Assembly: GCA_010092805.1 (NCBI GenBank)
Contig: JAADYY010000157.1
Location: forward strand, 1 to 13,827
Reading direction: 5' to 3'
Length of the DNA stretch: 13,827 bases
Origin: Chloroflexota bacterium
GTDB lineage: Bacteria > Chloroflexota > Anaerolineae > Aggregatilineales > Phototrophicaceae
Part shown: positions 7,649 to 13,827 of the stretch, one piece after another
Layout of the letters: each line of letters begins with the position of its first letter
Numbering within the stretch: the stretch's first letter is position 1
The notes under the pieces: model-generated
Told to the model about the DNA's origin: nothing
The model's database searches: none
Seen by the model: the letters and a program-made list of their open reading frames with translations, nothing else
Made by a program: the position numbers and the translations under genes

Positions 7649-7654
7649 ATTATA
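7649..7654 (-). promoter_or_regulatory. Candidate -10 box for the exchanger gene
   Basis: The minus strand reads TGCATATAATAGG here, with a perfect TATAAT and an upstream TG one base off the extended -10 position. No recognisable -35 lies 16-18 nt upstream (the area is CCGCGG-rich). It sits between the SMP-30 stop and the exchanger start, the right place for a promoter. The leader would include a G-run/C-run pair at about 7602-7622 that can fold. Confidence 0.35.
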
Positions 7655-7672
7655 TGCACAATCGGAGTGGCT

Positions 7673-7707
7673 GCCGCGGATAGCCCCATGAATTGGGGGG
7701 TAGCGGC
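7673..7707. terminator. Two-tier hairpin after the SMP-30 gene
   Basis: GCCGC (7673-7677) pairs with GCGGC (7703-7707), and inside it CCCC (7684-7687) pairs with GGGG (7695-7698), leaving an internal loop and a 7-nt apical loop. It begins 52 nt after the SMP-30 stop and is followed by no T-run. A transcription-end or RNA-stability element is plausible; other roles are possible. Confidence 0.3.
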
Positions 7708-7758
7708 GTGGCAACCGCGGCGTGCTGTTGAGGTGCGCCACCAAGCCAACTGCATCGA

Positions 7759-8637
7759 TCAGCCAGCGTAGCGTGGTTCGTCCATGCCGCCGATTGCCGT
7801 CTGTAAGCTGAACACATCCCCGGCCAGCGGCTGCGCGGCTCGCTCGTCGTCGCTGAGACCAGCCCACGCAGTTGTGATATACAGCGTATCGAGGTTGGGG
7901 CCGCCGAACGCACAGCTCGTCACGCGCGCGACAGGCAGTTTGACCTCAGCCACCCGTTCCCCAGCCGGATTGAAGCGGATAATCTTCCAGCCGTCCCACA
8001 CCGCGCTCCAGATGTGCCCATCCCGGTCGATGGTCATGCCGTCGGGTTGGCCTTCAGCCTCCGGCAGCTCGGCGAACACCCGACGATTGCTGATCGATCC
8101 TGTGTCCACATCGAAGTCGTACACATAAATGCGCCGCCGCAGCGAGTCTGTGTAGTACATCAGGGTATAATCAGGACTCCAGGCCAAGCCATTGGAGATG
8201 GTGATGTTGTTTTCCATCTCGTGGAGTGTGCGGTCGGGGTCGAGGCGGTACAATTTACCTTCAGCCATTTCCGGCTGGGCGTCGCTCATCGTGCCGATCC
8301 AGAAGCGCCCACGTGGATCCACCTTGCCGTCGTTGAAGCGCATGTGGGGTAGCTCACTGATCGGATTGGTGACCAGATCGAGCGCACTTTGAAACGGGTT
8401 CCAGTAGACGAGGCCATGCCCGCAAGCGGTGACAAAACCGTCGCCTTCGGCGCGCAGCCCCACCGCCGTGACTGGCCGATCTGCCTGGTGAAAGGAATGC
8501 TCACCCGTGCCAGGCACATAGCGATGCAGGCGCATCTGCTGAATATCGACCCAATAAAGGGTTTGTTCATTCGGACTCCATAGCGGCCCTTCACCGAGCT
8601 TGCACTGCACCGAGAGTACATGTTCAACGTCATTCAT
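7759..8637 (-). CDS. SMP-30/gluconolactonase/LRE-like beta-propeller hydrolase
   Basis: A 292-residue six-bladed propeller enzyme of the SMP-30 family, which typically hydrolyses sugar lactones with a bound divalent metal. Seen: the N-terminal LGEGPLW with metal ligand Glu16, the RFNDGKVDPRGRFWIGTM segment (100-117) with substrate-side Asn102/Asp103, the second ligand Asn149 in ISNGLAWSPD, and the third ligand Asp199 in GQPDGMTID. All key residues are present, so the protein should be active. Length is typical and no signal peptide is visible, so it is probably cytoplasmic. The ATG at 8637 has only a distant GAGG. A link to the sugar genes is possible (lactone step of an oxidative sugar route), but they lie more than 2.7 kb away and are not in the same operon. 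It is divergent from the repeat protein, with a 15-bp tandem repeat between them. Confidence 0.9.
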   Translation of the reverse strand: MNDVEHVLSVQCKLGEGPLWSPNEQTLYWVDIQQMRLHRYVPGTGEHSFHQADRPVTAVGLRAEGDGFVTACGHGLVYWNPFQSALDLVTNPISELPHMRFNDGKVDPRGRFWIGTMSDAQPEMAEGKLYRLDPDRTLHEMENNITISNGLAWSPDYTLMYYTDSLRRRIYVYDFDVDTGSISNRRVFAELPEAEGQPDGMTIDRDGHIWSAVWDGWKIIRFNPAGERVAEVKLPVARVTSCAFGGPNLDTLYITTAWAGLSDDERAAQPLAGDVFSLQTAIGGMDEPRYAG

Positions 8638-8641
8638 GCGG

Positions 8642-8702
8642 ATTGCGAGACCTCATTACAAGAAATTGCGAGACAAGAAATTGCGAGACAAGAAATTGCG
8701 AG
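8642..8702. repeat. 15-bp tandem repeat (three perfect copies plus a partial) between divergent genes
   Basis: ACAAGAAATTGCGAG occurs three times in perfect tandem at 8658-8672, 8673-8687 and 8688-8702. A fourth ATTGCGAG core lies at 8642-8649, 23 nt before the first full core. The array begins 5 nt upstream of the SMP-30 ATG and ends 114 nt before the + strand start at 8817. On the minus strand TGTAAT (8660-8655) resembles a -10 box, which would put the array in the -10 to -55 zone of the SMP-30 promoter. Iterated binding sites for a regulator are the simplest reading; slippage-prone repeat expansion is the alternative. Confidence 0.8.
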
Positions 8703-8816
8703 AACGAATCAACCATTGTGTCGCCTACGACCTTATGTCGCTACGACTTTGACCAACTTCGCTGCGTTCGTCAACCCGCAGCGCAGCGCACACCAGCAGC
8801 AGAGCGGAGATACCCG

Positions 8817-10019
8817 ATGCAACGTTTGATCACCTTGAGCCTGATTGTGCTGATAGGGGCCATCTCGATCACATGGGCCGCCCCCGCCCCACAAGCCGAA
8901 CCGACCGAACGCCAAATCATTGAAGCAGAAGAACCTGTCGAAAGTCTGAACGTCGCCGTGCAAACGCAGATCACCGACCTGACCATCAGGGGGGCAGCCA
9001 ACGCAATCCTCGACGGGGCGTTTTTCTACAACGATGAGCGCTTGCAGCCGCAGGTCGATTACCGGGTGCAAATGCAAACGGGCGATCTGGCGATCCGGCA
9101 GCCGGGCCTGGACGGCTTTGCGATTGGTACGTTCTTCAGTGAGTGGGATCTGGCGTTGAACGGCATGACGCCGCTGGCGCTCAATGTGCGGGGGGCGGGC
9201 GGCGACACGCTGCTGGAACTGGGCGATCTCAACCTCACGGCGCTGGATGTGGCGACCGCGGACGGCAGTGCGACCGTTCGCGCAGACGACAATCTGCCAA
9301 TGCTGGCGGGACTGCGACTTGATAATGCGCGTGGTGCCGCCGCTTTGATCCTCGATGGCAGCTACGCCGCTTTGGCTGAACTGCATACGCGCACCGCCGA
9401 TGGTACGCTCACAGCGGATCTCACTGGGCGCTACCCGGCGCTGATCACGATAGAGGCCGAAGCTGAGCGCGCTGTGCTCGACGCCACATTGGATGGCGAA
9501 TTCTCGGCGTTGGAGACGGTCAGCGCCGATTTTGTCGACAGCCGCGTGAATCTCGTCATTGACGGTACTCAACCGACGTTGACGACAGTCGCGCTGGCGG
9601 GCAACGGGCCAGCCGTCGCGGTGAGCTTGCCGGGGGCGTTCGATCAGCTTGAAGATCTGTCGATTGACTCGGTGGGCGCGCATATCGCGCTGACGATGAC
9701 CGGCGTCTATGATCTGGGGACGGATATTCGGGTGGAAGGCACCGACGGCGCTGTCGATTTCGATGTGAGCGGCATCTGGCGCGAGGCGTTGACCGCCCAG
9801 ATCGTGACACGCGCCGGATCGGTGCGGGTGCGGGTGCCGCGCAACGTCAACGCGCGCGTGACGACCAACGCCGGGGTCGCTAATGTGCGTGCGCCCGCGT
9901 TCATCATCTCTGACGAGGAGCCGGGCGTGTACGATCTGCGCGTGAGCAACAATGTACCCACCTTCATGATCGACATCGTTACAGAGACGGGTACGGTGCT
10001 GCTGGAGCGTGCGACCTAA
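8817..10019 (+). CDS. Exported toast-rack / beta-helix repeat protein
   Basis: A 400-residue protein with a clear signal peptide (residues 1-22, hydrophobic core then AAPAP). Residues about 44-135 resemble the toast_rack N-terminal domain found in LiaF-like and Chloroflexota proteins (LTIRGAANAILDG, YRVQMQTGDLAIRQP). Residues 117 to about 345 are a chain of near-exact 23-residue units, starting at 117, 140, 163, 186, 209, 232, 255, 278, 301 and, with one inserted residue, 325. Each unit has Leu at position 1, hydrophobics at 4 and 6, a second strand at about 12-17, then [D/T]G with a following aromatic. This fits one coil per unit of a beta-helix. No catalytic residues or C-terminal anchor are visible. 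The ATG at 8817 has GGAG 7 nt upstream; frame continuing to 8643 is non-genic. A role in envelope sensing or surface binding is possible by analogy only. Confidence 0.85.
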   Translation: MQRLITLSLIVLIGAISITWAAPAPQAEPTERQIIEAEEPVESLNVAVQTQITDLTIRGAANAILDGAFFYNDERLQPQVDYRVQMQTGDLAIRQPGLDGFAIGTFFSEWDLALNGMTPLALNVRGAGGDTLLELGDLNLTALDVATADGSATVRADDNLPMLAGLRLDNARGAAALILDGSYAALAELHTRTADGTLTADLTGRYPALITIEAEAERAVLDATLDGEFSALETVSADFVDSRVNLVIDGTQPTLTTVALAGNGPAVAVSLPGAFDQLEDLSIDSVGAHIALTMTGVYDLGTDIRVEGTDGAVDFDVSGIWREALTAQIVTRAGSVRVRVPRNVNARVTTNAGVANVRAPAFIISDEEPGVYDLRVSNNVPTFMIDIVTETGTVLLERAT

Positions 10020-12325
10020 CCCACACTCACAGGGACAAGCCGCGCGAACGCCGCCGCATCCAGCCGGGTGAGGTAACTGCGGTAAGCGGCGGTTTCGGCC
10101 AGCAGCGCCGTGAGGCGGTTCGTCACCAGCTTGACGGCGCGTTCATCGGCGTGACCAGCACCCCGTGCGATGGTCACCGCGCCGTCCGTCTCGCCGACCA
10201 GCGCGATTTGCCCATGCGCCACCAACCGCTCGATCCCTGCCCGCACCGTAACGGGGCTGTGCGCGCAGGCTTCGGCCAGTGCATCGAGGGGCGCTTGCCC
10301 ACCTTTCTGGTTGATCGTGTGCTTGACCAGCCCGGCGAGGCGCGTGGCGAACGACTCGAGTGTATCCAGGCCGGGATCGACGCCGAGCAGGATGATCGTC
10401 TGCGGGTTGACGTGTTCCAGAACAGCGCGCAGTTCGTTTGGCGACGGCGGCAGCGTCCAGATCGCGAGCGCGGCGGCGGGTTCGAGTTTGCTGCGCCCGC
10501 GCACCCCTTCGAGGTTCGGCGCGACTTCGCCCCACACTTGCAGATCAGGATGATCGTGGCGCAGCGCACGCAGTGCCGCCACCGGGTCGGGTGCCTGACG
10601 TTGATCGATGACCTTGACGGTTGGCGGCGTAGCGAATTCAAGCGCACCGCCCGCCGGGCGCACGTCAATCCACTCGATTTGCAGGTCGCGTTTGCCCCGA
10701 TAATTGTTGGCGCGCGCTACAAATGCCAGATCGAACGCGCCGCGTGGCAGCTCCTGATCGCCACCACCCCACCAGATGACCTTCTGTGTGTGCCCGGCCT
10801 GATCCTCGACCGTCAGCAGCAGATGATCCCCGGTGCGCCCGACGGTGCGCTTGCTCTTGATCGTCAGCGCGCGGGCGGCCAGCGTCAGCGGTGGGTTGCC
10901 CATCCCGAACGGCGCTAACCGCTCGATCTCGGCGACCAGATCAAGCGTCACATCCTTTAGATCGATGTAGCCGCTGATCTCGACCGTTGGTTCTGGGCGC
11001 AGGTCGCCGTACGTCTTGCGGATCGTGCGGGACAGCGCACGCCGAAACGCCGGGATCTCGGCGGGGTCGAGGCTCAGCCCGGCGGCCAGCTTGTGCCCGC
11101 CGTATCCCTGTAAATATTGGGCGTTAGCGCGGATCATCGCGGTGATGTCGATGTCGCCGACCGACCGCGCCGAGCCTTTGCCCAGGCCGCCTGCCGGTGC
11201 CGCGATCAGGAGCACAGGGCGGTTGTACTGCTCGACGAGGCGGCTGGCGACGATCCCGACGACGCCGGGCGGCCAACTCTCGCCCGCCAGCACCAGCGCG
11301 CTTTCGTTGAGCAGCGACGGATCTTTGTCGATCTGCTCCTGCGCCGCCAGATACACCTGATTCGACATCAAGCGGCGCTCACTGTTGAGGCGTTCGAGCT
11401 GGGTTGCCAGCGTGCGTGCGGTCGTGAGGTCATTGGTGGTGAGCAGTTCGACGGCCTGATTTGCATCGGCGAGGCGACCGAGCGCGTTCATGCGCGGCCC
11501 CAACTCGAAGGCGATGTGCTCTTCGGAGAGTCGTACCGGGTCGATCTCCGCCAGCTCGATCAGCGCTTGCAGCCCGACGCGCTCGGTGCTGCGCAGAATC
11601 TGCAAGCCGCGCTGCAACAGATAACGGGTGTCACCCGTCTGCACCGCGACATCGGCGACGATGCCCAGCGCCACCAGATCCAGCAAATGATCGGTCTCAG
11701 CGCCAGCGTAGAGCGCTTCGATCAGCTTGTAGGCCGCACCGACGCCGGGCAGCTCGCGGAGTGGGTGATTTTCTGGCAGGCGCTTCGGGTTGACGACGGC
11801 ATAGGCGTCCGGGAGGGTCTCGGCCAATGTGTGATGATCGGTGATGACGGTATCGACGCCGCGACTATTCGCGTAGTCAACAGCTTCATGCGCGGTGATC
11901 GCGGTGTCGCAGGTGACGATGAGCTGCGCACCCTGATCGATGATCTGCTGGAGGGCCGGGATATTGACGCCGTGCCCCTCAGTTTCACGCAGCGGCACAT
12001 GGTAGCCAACTGACGCACCGCGTTCGCGCAATGCCGCCACCAGCAGCGCGGTCGAGGTTTGGCCGTCCACATCGAAATCGCCCCACACGCAGATCTGCTC
12101 GCCGGCGCGGATGGCCCGCTCGATCCGGGCGACAGCGCGCTCCATGTCCGGCAGATCAGAGGCGGGGGCGGGGGTGTAGCAGTCAGGGTCGAGGAAGGCT
12201 TTTGCGGCGCTCACGTCTGTAAAGCCGCGCCGCGCCAACGTCTCCGCGATCAGCGGGTGCCCGCCGACCGCCTCACGCAGATCCGCCGGGACGGTGACAG
12301 GCTGGGGATCGATCCAGGTTTTCAT
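10016..12325 (-). CDS. recJ: Single-stranded-DNA-specific 5'-3' exonuclease RecJ
   Basis: A DHH-family nuclease that digests 5' ends of single-stranded DNA in recombination and repair. In the 769-residue product: motif I GDFDVDG (82-88), motif II TCDTAIT (138-144), motif III TDHH (162-165), LVALGIVADV (218-226) with Asp225, GPRMNALGRL (276-285), GVVGIVASRL (354-363), and DHHA1 GGHKLAAG (409-416). An OB-fold follows at about 447-555. Residues about 575-769 are an extra C-terminal region, including a winged-helix-like stretch (about 678-720, APLDALAEACAHSPVTVRAGIERL). Typical RecJ proteins are about 570 residues. Motif II normally reads D-x-G-I; here Gly is Ala. The ATG at 12325 has no clear Shine-Dalgarno, but MKTW is where RecJ begins. 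It follows the nuclease gene by 18 nt, so it should rely on that transcript, and its stop overlaps the neighbouring + strand stop by 4 nt. Confidence 0.95.
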   Translation of the reverse strand: MKTWIDPQPVTVPADLREAVGGHPLIAETLARRGFTDVSAAKAFLDPDCYTPAPASDLPDMERAVARIERAIRAGEQICVWGDFDVDGQTSTALLVAALRERGASVGYHVPLRETEGHGVNIPALQQIIDQGAQLIVTCDTAITAHEAVDYANSRGVDTVITDHHTLAETLPDAYAVVNPKRLPENHPLRELPGVGAAYKLIEALYAGAETDHLLDLVALGIVADVAVQTGDTRYLLQRGLQILRSTERVGLQALIELAEIDPVRLSEEHIAFELGPRMNALGRLADANQAVELLTTNDLTTARTLATQLERLNSERRLMSNQVYLAAQEQIDKDPSLLNESALVLAGESWPPGVVGIVASRLVEQYNRPVLLIAAPAGGLGKGSARSVGDIDITAMIRANAQYLQGYGGHKLAAGLSLDPAEIPAFRRALSRTIRKTYGDLRPEPTVEISGYIDLKDVTLDLVAEIERLAPFGMGNPPLTLAARALTIKSKRTVGRTGDHLLLTVEDQAGHTQKVIWWGGGDQELPRGAFDLAFVARANNYRGKRDLQIEWIDVRPAGGALEFATPPTVKVIDQRQAPDPVAALRALRHDHPDLQVWGEVAPNLEGVRGRSKLEPAAALAIWTLPPSPNELRAVLEHVNPQTIILLGVDPGLDTLESFATRLAGLVKHTINQKGGQAPLDALAEACAHSPVTVRAGIERLVAHGQIALVGETDGAVTIARGAGHADERAVKLVTNRLTALLAETAAYRSYLTRLDAAAFARLVPVSVG

Positions 12326-12343
12326 GGGCAGGTGCGGGGGATT

Positions 12344-13177
12344 TCAGAATTCAATTTCAGCGACCTGATCGAGATCGAGGCCGAAATCGAGTTCTGGGCT
12401 GGTGTTGGGTTCGTCCTCCACATCAACGTCGAAAAAGTTGCCCGCTTTCTCACCGCGATCACACAGCGAGCGGTAGGTGCAGAACTGGCACAGCCGCCGA
12501 TCTTCGGTCAGCGCGAAGGCGTCCGCCGCACGCCCTTGAATATCCGCGACCAGCGCGGCCAGCGATTCGCCGTCAGCGCGGAACTGATCGCTAGCGTAGG
12601 TGAAGATCTCCGGCTTCTCTGGGAATTGGGCGAACCAGTAGCGCATCTCAACCTGCTCCGGTTGGAGCGGGACGCCGCCATTGAGCGCGGTGCCCGCCAA
12701 CACCAGCACATAGCGGTAGACAATCGTCTGCAAGCGGCGGGCGAGCCGCTCGCGGGATGGTTTGCGCAGCGAGGTTTTCCAATCGACGATCACGGCGCGC
12801 ACACCCGGATCGATGGCGAGTAGATCGTATTTGGCGACCAACCGATGATCGCCGAGCGGGGCCGACAGCGCAATCTCTGGGTAGCGGCGCGCTGGCAGGT
12901 CGGTCAGCGCGCTGGCTAGATAGGTCGCCCACCACTCCGCCACCAGATCATCGCGGATCGTCGAGGTCAGCTCGTCGGGCGTCAGCCCGATCTGATGCTG
13001 ATGGATCATACGGTGCAGCAGTTGGCCGCGCACGGCGTGCTCCTCGCGCTCCTCAATCGGCTGCGACTCGACGGCGGGCCAGTGCAACTGCTTGATGTAG
13101 CGCAGCTCGAAGCGGCGGGCGCAATCGGCGAAATCCTGCAAACTGCTCTGGCTGTATTGGAAATCAGCGGGCAGCAT
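12344..13177 (-). CDS. PD-(D/E)XK nuclease with Fe-S cluster signature (RecB/AddB/Cas4-like)
   Basis: A 277-residue free-standing nuclease. Seen: LLHRMIH with His55, KYDLLAID with Asp118, VIVDWKTS with Asp132 and Lys134 (the D-x-K core), and QTIVYRY with Gln150/Tyr154, the full RecB-type active-site series. Cys19 (FADCARRF) together with Cys230-X2-Cys233-X5-Cys239 (CQFCTYRSLC) matches the four-cysteine 4Fe-4S arrangement of AddB and Cas4, which staples the nuclease fold. The last 35 residues are acidic. I start at the ATG at 13177, preceded by GAGGAA; homologues begin at this SxSSLQxFxxC segment. It overlaps the helicase gene by 14 nt and is 18 nt from recJ, so it is translationally coupled and probably works with the helicase as a split AddAB-like end-resection enzyme. 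Cas4 is an alternative, but no cas genes or CRISPR are near. Confidence 0.9.
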   Translation of the reverse strand: MLPADFQYSQSSLQDFADCARRFELRYIKQLHWPAVESQPIEEREEHAVRGQLLHRMIHQHQIGLTPDELTSTIRDDLVAEWWATYLASALTDLPARRYPEIALSAPLGDHRLVAKYDLLAIDPGVRAVIVDWKTSLRKPSRERLARRLQTIVYRYVLVLAGTALNGGVPLQPEQVEMRYWFAQFPEKPEIFTYASDQFRADGESLAALVADIQGRAADAFALTEDRRLCQFCTYRSLCDRGEKAGNFFDVDVEDEPNTSPELDFGLDLDQVAEIEF

Positions 13178-13827
13178 CGCGGCTGTATTCCTCGAAATAG
13201 GTGCGCAGGGCCACAAACGGAATCGCGGGCTGCTGATCGCCGCGCCGCCCGGTGTTCCACGTGACGATCAGCTCCTTGCGGGCGCGCGTGATCCCCACGT
13301 AGAGCAAGCGCAGTCGTTCGGCGGTGTATTCGAGCCGGGCATCAGCGGTCGCTTCGCCCTCGGCGTAATCGAATGCCAGCGCGTCCGCCGCCGTCTTAAG
13401 CTGGGCCAGCGTCTCGGCTTCCAGGTTGAGCTGCCCACGAATATACCACTTCTCCGACATATACTGATCGCCGGGCAGCGCCGACGGGAAATCATACGTG
13501 TTGACCGACATCAGGTACACGCGATCCCACTCCAGCCCTTTGGCGCTGTGCATCGTCGTGATCGTCACTTTGCCGCGATGCTCGTTGGGGTCGAAGCCGC
13601 GCGCCTCGTTATCCATGCCCAGAAAGCGCCGCTGATTGGTGGCAATCGCTTTGAGTTCTTCGGCGTATTCGGGCAGCCGCCAAGTGGGGTTGGCGTCGGC
13701 TTTGCGGCGCAGCTCCACCGCGATCTTGTGGACGATGGCGAGGTCGGCGCTGTTCTGAAACAGATCCTGGCCGAGGATCAGGATCAACTGGTCGATGGGC
13801 AGCACGACCGCTCCATGCCAGCGCCGC
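13164..13827 (-). CDS. UvrD/PcrA/Rep-type superfamily 1A DNA helicase, 3' part only
   Basis: The coding frame is open to the right edge (residues RRWHGAVVLPIDQL onward), so only about the last 221 residues are here and the start lies outside. Visible are helicase motif V (ITTMHSAKGLEWDRVYL) and motif VI (ERLRLLYVGITRARKEL), diagnostic for ATP-driven 3'-5' helicases of the UvrD group. The protein ends about 35 residues after motif VI, without a fused nuclease domain; instead a separate PD-(D/E)XK nuclease gene overlaps its end by 14 nt. This is what an AddA/AdnA helicase would look like with its nuclease on another polypeptide. Whether the full protein is PcrA, UvrD or an AdnA/AddA-like form depends on sequence beyond the edge. 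Confidence 0.93.
   Translation of the reverse strand, partial: RRWHGAVVLPIDQLILILGQDLFQNSADLAIVHKIAVELRRKADANPTWRLPEYAEELKAIATNQRRFLGMDNEARGFDPNEHRGKVTITTMHSAKGLEWDRVYLMSVNTYDFPSALPGDQYMSEKWYIRGQLNLEAETLAQLKTAADALAFDYAEGEATADARLEYTAERLRLLYVGITRARKELIVTWNTGRRGDQQPAIPFVALRTYFEEYSRDAAR

Noticed and set aside
8761..8787. GCTGCG/CGCAGC hairpin in the leader of the repeat protein
   Set aside because: A 6-bp stem with a 10-nt loop in GC-rich DNA is expected by chance, and the right arm has two equivalent pairing registers.
8643..8816. N-terminal extension of the repeat protein across the 15-bp repeats
   Set aside because: The frame is open, but it would encode a repeated RNCET stretch ahead of an evident signal peptide; the ATG at 8817 has a good ribosome site.
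12059..12823. A + strand open frame running across the recJ/nuclease junction
   Set aside because: It spans two real genes on the other strand and shows no domain features.
12344..13177. Nuclease as a CRISPR Cas4
   Set aside because: It shares the fold and cysteine pattern with Cas4, but there is no CRISPR array or other cas gene here and it overlaps a UvrD-type helicase gene, favouring a RecB/AddB-like repair role.

Overview
The window is GC-rich, tightly packed bacterial chromosome with strongly G/C-biased third codon positions. I see no plasmid, phage or insertion-sequence genes. A 'toast-rack' type exported beta protein, a long RecJ, and a LacI/FGGY-kinase/sugar-epimerase set together suggest a member of the Chloroflexota (Anaerolineae-like). 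That is an inference from gene content, not a demonstrated placement. Nine CDSs are complete and one runs off the right edge.

Region 1 (1-4835), sugar uptake and catabolism. A MalK/UgpC-type ABC transporter ATPase on the + strand meets three minus-strand genes tail to tail: a LacI-family regulator, a xylulokinase and a D-tagatose/psicose-3-epimerase-like TIM-barrel enzyme. A 7-bp inverted repeat lies across the convergent ends. The regulator and kinase are 8 nt apart. The epimerase follows after 118 nt and seems to have its own promoter (perfect TATAAT overlapping the kinase stop), with a perfect 7-bp inverted repeat placed like an operator just downstream. The set would move a pentose or other ketose into central metabolism under local repressor control.

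Region 2 (4836-8637), three minus-strand genes at the cell envelope or periphery: a secreted or lipid-anchored-side M1 metallopeptidase, a CaCA-family Na+/Ca2+ exchanger, and an SMP-30/gluconolactonase-like beta-propeller enzyme. The gaps between them hold small structured elements.

Region 3 (8638-10019). A divergent intergenic region carries three perfect tandem copies of a 15-bp unit. It separates the SMP-30 gene from a + strand exported protein whose body is about nine near-exact 23-residue repeats, which looks like a beta-helix.

Region 4 (10016-13827), a minus-strand DNA end-processing operon read from the right edge: the 3' part of a UvrD/PcrA-type helicase, a PD-(D/E)XK nuclease with an AddB/Cas4-type four-cysteine iron-sulfur signature, and a RecJ 5'-3' exonuclease with a long C-terminal extension. 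Helicase and nuclease overlap by 14 nt and nuclease and recJ are 18 nt apart, so they are very likely co-transcribed. Together they resemble a RecBCD/AddAB-like resection machine split into separate polypeptides with RecJ added. recJ ends in a 4-nt tail-to-tail overlap with the repeat protein.

No tRNA, rRNA, CRISPR array or insertion sequence was found. The longest stretches without a gene are about 241 nt (7518-7758), 179 nt (8638-8816) and 171 nt (4836-5006).
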